Positions 1 through 8,243 of a DNA stretch of 58,130 nucleotides are shown here, piece after piece (position 1 is the first letter of the stretch; the number at the start of each line of letters is the position of its first letter). Source of the DNA: Glycomyces buryatensis (GTDB lineage: Bacteria; Actinomycetota; Actinomycetes; Mycobacteriales; Micromonosporaceae); assembly GCF_004912275.1 (NCBI RefSeq), contig NZ_STGY01000016.1:7443-65572 (forward strand). Reading direction: 5' to 3'. Under the pieces are notes generated by a model. The model was given only the letters and a program-made list of their open reading frames with translations. It made no database searches and had not been told where the DNA came from. The position numbers were made by a program, and so were the translations under genes.

Positions 1-1752
1 CTGCCACGCGATCGCAACCCGGTACTGCGGGTCGTGCATGAGGGTCGGGATGCGCAGGTCGGTCTCGAACGGGGTGGCGTAGATCCGCAGCGCGGAGCTG
101 TCGGAGGTGCGCCAGATGACCTCTTCGCGCCAGTCGCCGAACAAGTCGGCAGACAGGGCCGGATTCGACTTGGTGCCGTTGTTGGAGGCGACATCGCTGC
201 CGCTCAGCAGCTCGCCGTCGGCGTAGTCGGAGATGGTGGTGCCGTCCAGCAGCTCGCGCTCGCCGTCGCCGTCCCACCAGGACAGGAAGTTCATCGAGCT
301 CGGCTTGTCACCGACGACCTCGTTGGCGCCGTTGCGAAGGCCGCCGACGGATGCGGACCAGAACTCGGCACCGGGGTTGTCGGCGGAGACGTTTCCGGCG
401 ACCGCGCGGCCGTTGTCGCCGCCGCTGGCCGGATTGGTGAAGATGTCGTCGCCGCTCTCGCCGTCGATCAGGCGGTCCGCCGGCTGGTCGGAGTGCTCGG
501 CCGGCATGAAGACCTCGAGGCCGTCGTTCTCGGGCAGGAAGTCCGAGACGTGGAGGGCGTCGCCGTGGTAGTACCTGGTGTTCCACAGTGCACTGCCATT
601 GTCGTCAATGGCCATGGCGCCGTATACGACCTCGTCGTTGCCGTCCTGGTCGAGGTCGGCGATGGACAGGCTGTGCGCGCCCTGCCCCTCGTACTCGCCG
701 CCGGCGTCGTCGGAGTCGAAGATCCAGCGTTCGGAGAGGCTGGTGCCGTCGAAGTCGACCGCCCAGATCGCCGAGCGGGTGTAATAGCCGCGCGCGAAGA
801 TCATCGAGGGCGTAGTGCCGTCGAGGTAGGCGGTGCCGGCCAGGAAGCGGTCGACGCGGTTGCCGTAGTCGTCGCCCCAGTCGGCGACGTTGCCCCGCGG
901 CGGGTTGTAGTCGATGGTGTCGATCGCGGCACCGGTCTCGCCGTTGAAGATCGTGAGGAACTCGGGACCGTCGAGGATGTATCCGCCGGAGTTGCGGTAG
1001 TCGGCATCGGCGTCACCGATGACGGCTCCCTCGCCGTCGACGGTGGCATCGGCGGTCTTCATGGCGACCTCGGCGGCGCCGTCACCGTCGTAGTCGTACA
1101 CCTGGAACTGGGTGTAGTGCGCCCCGGACCTGATATTGCGGCCCAGGTCGATCCGCCACAGCCGGGTGCCGTCGAGCTGGTAGGCGTCGATGATGGTGTT
1201 GCCGGTGACGCCCTCCTGCGCGTTGTCCTTGGCGTTGTCGGGGTACCACTTGACGAGGTACTCGTAGTCGCCGTCGCCGTCCAGGTCGCCGACGCTGGCG
1301 TCGTTGGCCTCGTAGGTGAAGCCGTCGCCCGAGGGCCGCTCGATGGGGATGTCCAGCGAGCCGCCGTCACCGAAGACGGCCTCGGCGGCCTCGGGGTCGC
1401 CGTCGGCCGCGGCCACGCTGTACTCGCCGTCGCCTTCGGAGTCAACGTAGTTCGTCGCCCCGGTGAGCGGCTCGGCATTGATCTGCTCGCCGTCACGGAA
1501 GACATTGAAGGCGGTGTCGGCCTCGTCGGTGCCGAGAAGGCGCCAGCTGATGAGGTTGCCGCCGTCGGTGGGGACGACGGTGACGCCGCGGCCCAGGGCC
1601 TCCATCTGGTGGCCGGTCTGGGCGACCTCGCCGTCGCCGCTCTCTTCGGCATTGCCGATGGGGGCCAAGACGAGCGCTGTCGCCGTGACGACGCCGGCCG
1701 AGGCGGCCAGGCCCGCGATGAGGGCCTTCCGCCTGGGGTTTCGGATGGACAT
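1..1752 (-). CDS. Rhamnogalacturonan lyase, PL11 family (C-terminus off the window)
   Basis: Secreted polysaccharide lyase of the YesW/RhiE type, which cleaves the rhamnogalacturonan I backbone of pectin by beta-elimination. The frame reads 584 codons and runs off the left edge, so a short C-terminal part is missing. The first ~34 residues are a signal peptide (MSIRNPRRK, then a hydrophobic run to PIGNA). The mature part opens with the family hallmark MEALGRGVTVVP and ISWRLLGTD. Many Asp-rich calcium-type loops follow (DLDGDGDYEY, DYDGDGAAEVAMK, DLDQDGNDEVVYG), as expected for the PL11 propeller, and the visible end is PQYRVAIAWQ. The ATG at 1752 has GGAGAGA just upstream. It is the first of three pectin lyases in the window; two palindromes lie 145-160 bp upstream. 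Family assignment is confident; exact substrate is inferred. Confidence 0.9.
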   Translation of the reverse strand, partial: MSIRNPRRKALIAGLAASAGVVTATALVLAPIGNAEESGDGEVAQTGHQMEALGRGVTVVPTDGGNLISWRLLGTDEADTAFNVFRDGEQINAEPLTGATNYVDSEGDGEYSVAAADGDPEAAEAVFGDGGSLDIPIERPSGDGFTYEANDASVGDLDGDGDYEYLVKWYPDNAKDNAQEGVTGNTIIDAYQLDGTRLWRIDLGRNIRSGAHYTQFQVYDYDGDGAAEVAMKTADATVDGEGAVIGDADADYRNSGGYILDGPEFLTIFNGETGAAIDTIDYNPPRGNVADWGDDYGNRVDRFLAGTAYLDGTTPSMIFARGYYTRSAIWAVDFDGTSLSERWIFDSDDAGGEYEGQGAHSLSIADLDQDGNDEVVYGAMAIDDNGSALWNTRYYHGDALHVSDFLPENDGLEVFMPAEHSDQPADRLIDGESGDDIFTNPASGGDNGRAVAGNVSADNPGAEFWSASVGGLRNGANEVVGDKPSSMNFLSWWDGDGERELLDGTTISDYADGELLSGSDVASNNGTKSNPALSADLFGDWREEVIWRTSDSSALRIYATPFETDLRIPTLMHDPQYRVAIAWQ

Positions 1753-1871
1753 GCTGTCTCTCCAATTTGGTGAGCCGCCGTGCGACTCTAGCGGTCGTGT
1801 GAGGGTGCCGCCGCGTCGAGGACGCGACGACGGCGACCGCGCGCAGGTGCCGGGCGTACGCGGGCCGTCGC

Positions 1872-1901
1872 TTTACGTATTGAATGGATTCAATACGTAA
1901 A
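1872..1901. promoter_or_regulatory. Perfect 14-bp inverted repeat (operator candidate) upstream of the PL11 gene
   Basis: The arms TTTACGTATTGAAT (1872-1885) and ATTCAATACGTAAA (1888-1901) are perfect reverse complements around GG. The element is AT-rich in a GC-rich background and lies 120 bp upstream of the PL11 start. An AT-rich stem with a 2-nt centre fits a dimeric repressor site better than a terminator. The cognate regulator is not identified. Confidence 0.55.
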
Positions 1902-1911
1902 ACGCTTTTAC
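1897..1911. promoter_or_regulatory. LacI-type operator candidate upstream of the PL11 gene
   Basis: GTAAAACGCTTTTAC is a palindrome with arms GTAAAA/TTTTAC and a central CG step, which matches the LacI/GalR operator style. It overlaps the right end of the 1872-1901 palindrome by five bases. The 9-mer AAAACGCTT recurs upstream of the GH42 gene (32517-32525). Confidence 0.5.
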
Positions 1912-2043
1912 CATAGGGGCGATTGGTGGCATTAGTCAAGACTTACGGTAGATGGCGGCATTTTTCACAATGCGGCAACCTGCACACGGTGAACGCGCCG
2001 CCCGGACGAGCGAGCGACGCGTCCATTGCGGTGCGCGTTCATC

Positions 2044-2985
2044 CTAAATGGAGAGAATGATCTTGCCGTTGACCTCGCCGTTCTTCAAGCGCTCCAAGGC
2101 GGCCGGGGCTTCGGCGAGCGGCGTGGTCTCGGCGATGCGGATCTTCAGGTCGCCGTCGGCGACCGATTCGGACAGGAACGAGAGCGTCCGGGGCGTCGCG
2201 TTCGCGAAGGCGTTCGTGCCGCGCAGGCCGCGATCCTCCAGCTCGTCGCGGTCGACCGCGCCATTGGAGCTGACGACGATGCCGCCGTCCTTCAAGAGCC
2301 CGAGGATCTCCTCCAGCTCGCCCGGCAGCGTGATGACGTCGATGATCGCGTCGACGCCTTCGGGGCAGGCGGCGCGCACCTGGCCGACGGTCGGGGCCGC
2401 GGTGTAGTCGATGAGCACCGAGGCGCCCAGTTCCCGCATGTAGTCGGCGGCGGCCGGGCTGGTGGTGGCGACGACCCGGGCGCCCTTGGCGACGGCGAGC
2501 TGCACGGCCGCCTGGCCCACGGCACCGGAGGCACCGTTGATGAACAGTGTCTGACCCGGGCCGATGCCGGTCTCCTCCACGAAGTCGTGGCCGGCGGAAC
2601 CGGCCGTGGGGAGCGCGGCGGCGGCGTCGAACGAGATCGCCTCGGGGATCGGGGCGAGTTTGCCGGCGCCTACGACGGCGTACTCGGCGAAGGAGCCGCG
2701 CCCGTGCGCCACGTCCATGAACTGGCCGAAGACCCGCTCTCCCTCGGTGAACCCGGTGGTGTCGGGGCCGACGCGCTCGACGGTGCCGGCGCCGTCGGAG
2801 CCCAGGACGATCGGGAAGGGGTGATCGACGACGGCACGCAGCGCGCCGTCGACCAGCTTGATATCGAAGGGGTTCACCCCGGCGGCGGCCAGGTTGACCA
2901 GGACCTCCCCCGGGCCGGGCTCGGGTACGGGGCGTTCGGTGAGCTCAGGCTCGGCATGGAATCCTGCGATCGTAATGGCGCGCAC
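2044..2985 (-). CDS. NADP-dependent oxidoreductase, zinc-independent MDR (quinone oxidoreductase) type
   Basis: A 313-residue medium-chain dehydrogenase/reductase of the quinone oxidoreductase class. The N-terminal GroES-like domain has PGPGEVLVNLAAAGVNPFD, which lacks the catalytic zinc cysteines of alcohol dehydrogenases. The Rossmann part carries INGASGAVGQAAVQLA (about residues 152-167), the usual nucleotide-binding loop of this group. Translation starts with GTG at 2985 behind AAAGGAG. It probably reduces quinones or enones with NADPH in the cytosol; the substrate cannot be read. It lies in the redox/stress gene group that ends in the first ECF41 sigma factor, but no ECF41-type promoter is visible in front of it. 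Confidence 0.85.
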   Translation of the reverse strand: MRAITIAGFHAEPELTERPVPEPGPGEVLVNLAAAGVNPFDIKLVDGALRAVVDHPFPIVLGSDGAGTVERVGPDTTGFTEGERVFGQFMDVAHGRGSFAEYAVVGAGKLAPIPEAISFDAAAALPTAGSAGHDFVEETGIGPGQTLFINGASGAVGQAAVQLAVAKGARVVATTSPAAADYMRELGASVLIDYTAAPTVGQVRAACPEGVDAIIDVITLPGELEEILGLLKDGGIVVSSNGAVDRDELEDRGLRGTNAFANATPRTLSFLSESVADGDLKIRIAETTPLAEAPAALERLKNGEVNGKIILSI

Positions 2986-3202
2986 GGCGTGCTCCTTTCG
3001 TAGTGGGTCTCAGTGGGAGCTCAATCGGTGCGATTGTCTCGCGTCCGGGGCGGCGGTGGGTCGCTTTCCCGGAGGATTCAGCCAGCTCGCAGGCGCGCGA
3101 CCAGGTCGGACGCAGCCGGAGCCCATTCGGGACAGTCGAACTGGGCCCCACCGGCGATCGGGCCGCCGATGACTCCGATGGCCTCCTCGCTTGAGCGGCG
3201 GT

Positions 3203-3673
3203 TCAGTCGGCGCGGACTATCGGGCGGTGTCGGACCGGGAAGTTGACGGACTTGGCGATGAAGCAGGTCTGGTTCGCCTGGTGGTGCAGCTCGGTTGCCC
3301 GGTCGATCTGCTCGAGGTCGGTGATGACCACGGTCGGATTGAGGACGACCTCCGCGAAGCGCCCGCTATTGCCCCGCTCCTCGGTCATGACCCCGGTGGC
3401 GTTGTCCTCATAGGAGTAAACGACGATGCGATCCCGGGCGCACAGCGCGAGATAGGTGAGCATGTGGCACTGCGACAGCGAGGCCACCAGCAGTTCCTCG
3501 GGATTCCAGCGATCGGCCGTACCGAGGAACGCCGGATCGGCAGTGCCGAGAAGACGGGGCTTCCCGGCGGCCGAGACCTCGTGGTCCCGCCCGTACTCGA
3601 GGTACTTGGCCGTCCCCGCACCGGTATTGCCGGTCCAGCGGACATTGACTTCATAATGGTGTTCACGGCTCAC
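3203..3673 (-). CDS. OsmC family thiol peroxidase
   Basis: A 156-residue OsmC/Ohr-fold protein. Its two redox cysteines sit in LLVASLSQCHMLTYL (Cys69) and NQTCFIAKS (about Cys137), the spacing expected for the peroxidatic/resolving pair that detoxifies organic hydroperoxides. The GTAKY and RWNPEELL motifs of the family are present. It is divergent from the PNPOx-like gene with only 40 bp between the two starts, so the promoters share that gap. The cytosolic antioxidant role is known for the family; in vivo substrate is not shown. The 217 bp downstream, up to the MDR gene, holds no credible ORF. Confidence 0.9.
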   Translation of the reverse strand: MSREHHYEVNVRWTGNTGAGTAKYLEYGRDHEVSAAGKPRLLGTADPAFLGTADRWNPEELLVASLSQCHMLTYLALCARDRIVVYSYEDNATGVMTEERGNSGRFAEVVLNPTVVITDLEQIDRATELHHQANQTCFIAKSVNFPVRHRPIVRAD

Positions 3674-3713
3674 GTCGAAAGCGTACCGACTGAAGTTGAA
3701 GTGAGGACAGAAT

Positions 3714-4298
3714 ATGGGAACGGTCTACGAGCGGATCACCGACAGAATCCGCACCTTCATCGATGATCAGCCGGTCTTCTTCGTCGCCACCGCCCCGCTC
3801 TCCGCAAACGGCCGCATCAACCTCTCCCCCAAGGGCCGCAAGGGTTCGCTCGCCGTTCTGGACGAACTCACCATCGCCTTCGTGGACTACGGCGGCAGCC
3901 ACGCCGAGACCCATGCGCACCTGCGCGAGAACGGCCGCATCACCCTCATGTGGTGCGCCTTCGAGGGCCCGCCCAAGATCCTGCGCGTGCACGGCCACGG
4001 CGAGGCGGTCTACCGCGACGACCCCCGCTTCGAGCCCCTCATGGCCGAGCACTTCAGCGAGGCCGACGACCCCGGCGTGCGAGCCGTGATCCTCGTCAGC
4101 GCCGAGCAGGTCAGCGACTCGTGCGGATACTCGGTGCCCTTCATGGACTACCGCGAGGACCGGACCCTGCTCCAGAGCTTCTGGGGCCGCAAGTCGGAAG
4201 AGGAGTTCGCAGAGTACTGCGAGACGAAGGAGTTCAACGGCAAGAGCATCGACGGCCTCCCGGCGCTGCCGCTCCCCCTTCCGCCCAGGGCCGGGTAA
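3714..4298 (+). CDS. Pyridoxamine 5'-phosphate oxidase-like flavoprotein
   Basis: A 194-residue split-barrel protein of the PNPOx-like group. Residues 1-120 carry the FMN-type barrel (VFFVATAPLSANGRINLSPKG, then ITLMWCAFEGPPKILRVHGHGEAV). The C-terminal ~70 residues are the extension seen in the actinobacterial subgroup. These proteins bind FMN, F420 or heme and often act on small redox substrates; true PNP oxidase activity is not implied. It is divergent from the OsmC gene and lies ~110 bp upstream of the FAD oxidoreductase, separated from it by an ECF41-type promoter. Confidence 0.85.
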   Translation: MGTVYERITDRIRTFIDDQPVFFVATAPLSANGRINLSPKGRKGSLAVLDELTIAFVDYGGSHAETHAHLRENGRITLMWCAFEGPPKILRVHGHGEAVYRDDPRFEPLMAEHFSEADDPGVRAVILVSAEQVSDSCGYSVPFMDYREDRTLLQSFWGRKSEEEFAEYCETKEFNGKSIDGLPALPLPLPPRAG

Positions 4299-4345
4299 TC
4301 CTCCTGGTCGGTTCTCAGGCCTAGGGGGTGAGCCGCCTCACGCGG

Positions 4346-4372
4346 TGTCACAACAATCGGTCATGCGGTGTC
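4346..4372 (+). promoter_or_regulatory. ECF41-type promoter (TGTCACA-N16-TGTC) upstream of the FAD oxidoreductase/sigJ pair
   Basis: TGTCACA at 4346-4352 is followed after exactly 16 bp by TGTC at 4369-4372, 35 bp upstream of the ATG at 4407. The ECF41 sigma group is known to use TGTCACA at -35 with CGTC at -10 and to control its own neighbouring redox gene. The -35 is a perfect match and the -10 differs in the first base. This implies that the downstream sigma factor (5683-6579) controls this operon. Confidence 0.65.
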
Positions 4373-4406
4373 TTGTGGGCGAACCCCGAGAAACGAAGGA
4401 GACACC

Positions 4407-5606
4407 ATGACCGAGAACATCGAGGTCGTCGTGATCGGCGGCGGTTACTCCGGCGTTATGGCCGCCAACCGCCTGACCCAGCGCGACGATGTGACAGTGA
4501 CCCTCATCAACCCGCGCCCGACCTTTGTCGAGCGGATCCGGCTGCACCAACTGGTGGGCGGATCCGACGACGCCGTCGTGGAATACCGCGAGGTGCTTTC
4601 CGGGGACGTCAAGCTCGTGATCGACACCGTCACCCGGATCGACGCGCCCGAGCGCACCATCGAACTGAAGGACGGCACCACCGCCGGGTACGACTACCTG
4701 ATCTACGCGGTCGGCAGCGGCAGCGCCGCTCCGAGCGTGCCCGGCGCCGCCGAGTTCGCCTACCCGATCTCCAGCCTGGAAGAGGCGCAGCGGCTGCGGT
4801 CGGTCCTCCAGGACGTGCCCGAATCGGCCCCGGTGACGGTCGTCGGCGGTGGCCCGTCCGGCATCGAGACCGCCGCCGAACTCGCGGAGCTGGGCCGGAA
4901 CGTGACCCTGCTGTGCGGCACGCGGCTCGGCCCGTACCTGCACCCGAACGGCCGCCGCTCGGTCGCCAAGGGGCTGGCCAAGCTCGGGGTGGACGTCCTC
5001 GACGGCCCCGAGTCGCGGGCAATGGCGGTGGCGCCTGACAACGTCCAACTCGCCGGCGGCCGCAAGGTACCGAGCGCGGTGACCATCTGGACCGTCGGAT
5101 TCAGCGCGCCTGACCTGGCCTCCCGCAGTGGGCTGCGCACCGACGACGCGGGCCGCCTGCTCACCGACGAGACGTTGACGAGCGTGAGCGACGACCGCGT
5201 CTTCGCGACGGGGGACGCGTCGGCGCCATCGGGCATGCCGGTGCGGATGAGCTGCCAGGCCGCGCTGCCGTCGGGCTCGAAGGTCGCCGACACCGTGCTC
5301 AGCCGGATCGCGGGCGAGCAGCCCGAGGACCTGACCTTCGGGATCGCCGCCATGTGCGTCAGTCTGGGCCGCCGCGACGGCGTCTTCCAGTTCGCGCACA
5401 AGGACGACACCGCCATGTGGCTCCGCGTCAGCGGCCGGGCCGGCGCGAAGATGAAGGAGCTCGCCTGCCACAGCCCCATCGAGCAGATGGAGAAGGAGGC
5501 GCAGAAGCCCGGCTCGCACAGCTGGCTGGTCAAGGACGGCGGTCGTCGGGAACGGTTGCAGGCCAAGGCCAACGAATCATCACCGAAGGCTGCCAGGGCG
5601 TCGTAG
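4407..5606 (+). CDS. FAD-dependent pyridine nucleotide-disulfide oxidoreductase (NDH-2-like)
   Basis: A 399-residue two-dinucleotide-binding flavoprotein. The FAD-binding GGGYSGVMAANRL is at the N-terminus (about residues 10-22). The NAD(P)H motif VVGGGPSGIETAAELAELG follows at about 150, and VFATGDASAP, the second FAD motif, near 270. There is no CxxxxC active-site disulfide, so it resembles type II NADH dehydrogenases or AIF-like reductases rather than disulfide reductases. The start is the ATG at 4407 with GAAGGAG 6 bp upstream; an in-frame upstream start at 4368 falls inside the ECF41-type promoter. It is followed after 76 bp by the ECF41 sigma gene. A homologue sits beside the second ECF41 gene (55107-56228). 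Confidence 0.88.
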   Translation: MTENIEVVVIGGGYSGVMAANRLTQRDDVTVTLINPRPTFVERIRLHQLVGGSDDAVVEYREVLSGDVKLVIDTVTRIDAPERTIELKDGTTAGYDYLIYAVGSGSAAPSVPGAAEFAYPISSLEEAQRLRSVLQDVPESAPVTVVGGGPSGIETAAELAELGRNVTLLCGTRLGPYLHPNGRRSVAKGLAKLGVDVLDGPESRAMAVAPDNVQLAGGRKVPSAVTIWTVGFSAPDLASRSGLRTDDAGRLLTDETLTSVSDDRVFATGDASAPSGMPVRMSCQAALPSGSKVADTVLSRIAGEQPEDLTFGIAAMCVSLGRRDGVFQFAHKDDTAMWLRVSGRAGAKMKELACHSPIEQMEKEAQKPGSHSWLVKDGGRRERLQAKANESSPKAARAS

Positions 5607-5632
5607 AAGACCAGGCTGCGCGCCCGTTCACC

Positions 5633-5662
5633 GGGCGGCGCCCCCGCTGCGGGGCGCCGCCC
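5633..5662. terminator. 12-bp GC hairpin between the FAD oxidoreductase and sigJ
   Basis: The perfect stem GGGCGGCGCCCC/GGGGCGCCGCCC (5633-5644 and 5651-5662) has a 6-base loop and no T-tract; it is followed by AAAACGAGAGGA, the sigJ ribosome site. It can act as an attenuator that lowers sigma expression relative to the oxidoreductase. Confidence 0.45.
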
Positions 5663-5682
5663 CAAAACGAGAGGATCCAGCC

Positions 5683-6579
5683 ATGAGCGACCAAGCAGCA
5701 GACCCGGCGACCGAAGCGTTCGTCGCCCATCGGAACCTGCTCTTCACCGTCGCCTACGAGATGCTCGGATCGGCCGCCGATGCCGAGGACGTCCTCCAGG
5801 AGACCTGGCTGCGCTGGGTCAAGGTCGATCTGGACCAGGTGCGCGACCATCGCGCCTACCTGGTCCGGATCACGACCCGGCAGGCGCTCAACCGGCTGCG
5901 CGCCATGAGCCGCCGCAAGGAGTCCTATGTCGGCAGCTGGCTGCCCGAACCGGTGCTCACGGCGCCGGACGTCGCCGAGGACGTCGAGCTCGCCGAGAGC
6001 ATGTCGATGGCGCTCATGCTCGTCCTCGAGACGCTCACGCCGACCGAACGCGCCGTCTTCGTGCTGCGCGAGGCCTTCGACGTCAGCTACGACGAGATCG
6101 CGGCCGCGGTCGACAAGAGCCCGGCGGCCGTCCGCCAGATCGCTCACCGCGCCCGCCTCCACGTCGATGCCCGCCGCCCCCGCGCCGCGGTCTCCGCGAG
6201 CGAGGCCCGGGCGGTGCTGGAGCGGTTCCGGCAGGCGCTCGAAACGGGGAACCTCCAGAGCGTCCTCGACGTGCTCGCCCCCGACGTCGTCCTCATGGCC
6301 GACGGCGGCGGCGTCAAGCAGGCCGTGCTGCGGCCGGTCACCGGAGCCGACAAGGTGGTGCGCATGACCATCGGTAAACTCGCCCAGCTCGAAGGCACGC
6401 TCACCTGCGAGCCCACCGTGGTCAATGGCAACCCGGCCCTGCTGCTGCGCCTGGATGGCGAGATCGACGGCGTGATGGCGCTCAAGATGGAGAACTCCAT
6501 CATCACCGGCGTCTACTACGTCCGCAACCCGGCGAAGCTGACCCACCTCGAATCCGAGACGACGCCGACCCTGCGGTGA
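5683..6579 (+). CDS. sigJ: ECF41-group RNA polymerase sigma factor with fused C-terminal regulatory domain
   Basis: A 298-residue extracytoplasmic-function sigma factor. Sigma-2 covers about residues 10-75 (LGSAADAEDVLQETWLRW) and sigma-4 about 110-165 (VFVLREAFDVSYDEIAAAVDKS). The ECF41 hallmarks are all present: WLPEP in the linker (86-90), a SnoaL/NTF2-like C-terminal domain with DGGG (207-210), and NPAKL near the end (282-286). In this group the C-terminal domain takes the place of an anti-sigma factor. The gene follows the FAD oxidoreductase, the classic ECF41 partner type, and an ECF41-type promoter precedes the pair. A second ECF41 gene lies at 56278-57120. The frame of the downstream convergent permease gene reads through this gene in antisense. 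Confidence 0.93.
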   Translation: MSDQAADPATEAFVAHRNLLFTVAYEMLGSAADAEDVLQETWLRWVKVDLDQVRDHRAYLVRITTRQALNRLRAMSRRKESYVGSWLPEPVLTAPDVAEDVELAESMSMALMLVLETLTPTERAVFVLREAFDVSYDEIAAAVDKSPAAVRQIAHRARLHVDARRPRAAVSASEARAVLERFRQALETGNLQSVLDVLAPDVVLMADGGGVKQAVLRPVTGADKVVRMTIGKLAQLEGTLTCEPTVVNGNPALLLRLDGEIDGVMALKMENSIITGVYYVRNPAKLTHLESETTPTLR

Positions 6580-6638
6580 ATCCAGATGGGTGGCGCACCG
6601 GCGGCGGGCCGGACCTGAGTTCGGACCGCCGCCGACGC

Positions 6639-7491
6639 CTAACGCCCGCATGGCCCGGGCCCGCAGCTTGGCCGCAACCCCGTGCCTGGGGGCCAGCAGC
6701 CATGCCAGCAGGAACAGCGCCGTCACGACCAGCACGATCAGGCCGCCGGCCGCCAGGTTGTAGTAGTACGACAAGTACAGGCCCGCAACGGCACTGAACG
6801 CTCCAATCACACAGCCGACCGCCGTCATCAGGCCCAGCCGCTCGGTCAGCATCCGGGCCGTCGCCGCCGGCGTGATGAGCAGGGCCAGCACCAGAATGTT
6901 CCCCACCGCCTGAAGCGAGATGACGATCGCGATCGTCACCATCACGTACAGAGCGATGTCCAGGGCCATCACCGGCAGCCCCGACGCCTTCGCGGTCTCC
7001 CGGTCGAGACTCACCGCGATCAGCTGGCGCCGCAAAAGGAACGTCAGCACGACCAGGCCGGCCCCGACCCCGCCGACGATCTTCACGTCCGTGTCCGACA
7101 GCGCCAGGATCTGTCCGAACAGGAACGACGCCAGGTCGCCGGTGTACGAGTCCTGCGTCGAGACCATCACGATCCCCAGCCCGAACGCCGCCGCCCAGAA
7201 GATCCCGATCACCGTGTCCTCCTTCAACCTCCGATTCTGGCTGATGAGGACGATCGCCAGCGCCGTCGCGATTCCGGCCGCCGCCCCCGACAGGGACAGG
7301 TTGATGTGGAGGACGAACCCGGCCGCGACGCCCGGGAACACCGCGTGGGCGACCGCGTCGCCGATGAAGGCCATGCCGCGCAGCACCACGAACGCGCCCA
7401 CCACGACGCAGACGACCGAGGCCATCACGGCCACGGCGAAGGCGCGCTGCATGAACACGTGCGACCAGGGTTCGGCGAGCCATTCGATCAC
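6639..7491 (-). CDS. Anchored-repeat ABC transporter permease (metal-type ABC-3 family); normal stop missing
   Basis: Integral membrane permease of the Zn/Mn (ABC-3/ZnuB-like) family, anchored-repeat subtype (TIGR03770-like). About eight hydrophobic segments are visible, from VIEWLAEPWSHVFMQRAF through FLLAWLLAPRHG. The start is GTG at 7491; its GTG overlaps the TGA of the ATPase gene (GTGA), so translation is coupled. Homologues end after ~285 residues, but this frame has no stop there. It continues through a TTA codon and runs antisense across the whole sigJ gene to 5530. A TAG sits at 6641-6639 one frame away, just where the family should end, so a 1-nt frameshift or sequence error is likely. 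The end given is that out-of-frame TAG. Confidence 0.8.
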
Positions 7492-8243
7492 GTGCGGGCC
7501 CCTTTCGGGCTCAGGATGGACGTCAGCTGCTCCGACGTGGCGACCCCGAAGGCGCGCAGCCACAGGTCGGGATCGGCCAGCGCCTCGGGCGGGCCGTCGG
7601 CGATGACGGTGCGGTTGAGCAGGCAGATCCGCGAACAGGTCGACTGGGCCTGCGCCAAGTCATGGGTGGTCATGAGGATCGCGGTGCCCTCGGTCGCCAA
7701 CTGCGCCAGCAACTCCACCAGGAGCTCCTGGGTGGGAACGTCGACGCCGGTGAAGGGCTCGTCGAGCAGCAGCAGTGCGGGCCTGCGGGCGAGGGCCCGG
7801 GCCACCAGGACCCGTTGGCGCTGCCCCCCAGACAGCTCCCCCACCGGGCGCCGGGCCAACTCGGCCAGGCCGACCCGTTCGATCGCCTCGGCGGCGGCCT
7901 CGCGGTCGGTGCGGGTCGGGGCGCCCAGCCAGCGGGTGGCGGTGCGGGCGTTGAGGACCGCGGCGGCGATGGTGATCGGGAAGTCCCAGGTGAATTCGTG
8001 TTTCTGGGGGACGTAACCGGGCCTGCCGTTCGCGCGGAGCGTCCCGGTGTCGGTCGGGATGAGGCCGAGGACGGCCCGCAGGAGGGTGGTCTTGCCCGCG
8101 CCGTTGGGCCCGATGAGGCCGACGGTCTCGCCGGGGTTGATTGCCAGGTCGACGTCGTGGAGGACGCGGCTGCCGCCGAGGGAGACCGCCACGGATTCGA
8201 CGGTCAGGCCCTTCGTGTCCGAACTGGAGTCTTTAGCTCGCAT
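7488..8243 (-). CDS. Anchored-repeat ABC transporter ATP-binding protein
   Basis: A 251-residue ABC ATPase of the metal-transporter branch (TIGR03771-like). Walker A is GPNGAGKTT (45-53), the signature LSGGQRQRV (137-145), Walker B LLLLDEP (157-163), and the switch histidine follows in MTTHDLAQ. It would energise the permease encoded directly downstream (GTGA overlap). Its start overlaps the end of the LPTTG surface protein gene by 11 bp, so the genes are translationally linked. Assignment to this subtype rests on the neighbouring repeat proteins; a plain zinc/manganese ATPase would look the same in isolation. Confidence 0.92.
   Translation of the reverse strand: MRAKDSSSDTKGLTVESVAVSLGGSRVLHDVDLAINPGETVGLIGPNGAGKTTLLRAVLGLIPTDTGTLRANGRPGYVPQKHEFTWDFPITIAAAVLNARTATRWLGAPTRTDREAAAEAIERVGLAELARRPVGELSGGQRQRVLVARALARRPALLLLDEPFTGVDVPTQELLVELLAQLATEGTAILMTTHDLAQAQSTCSRICLLNRTVIADGPPEALADPDLWLRAFGVATSEQLTSILSPKGART

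Noticed and set aside
34..1773. Long plus-strand open frame opposite the PL11 gene
   Set aside because: It is Val/Gly/Asp-rich mirror sequence; the minus strand gives a clear PL11 protein with signal peptide and ribosome site.
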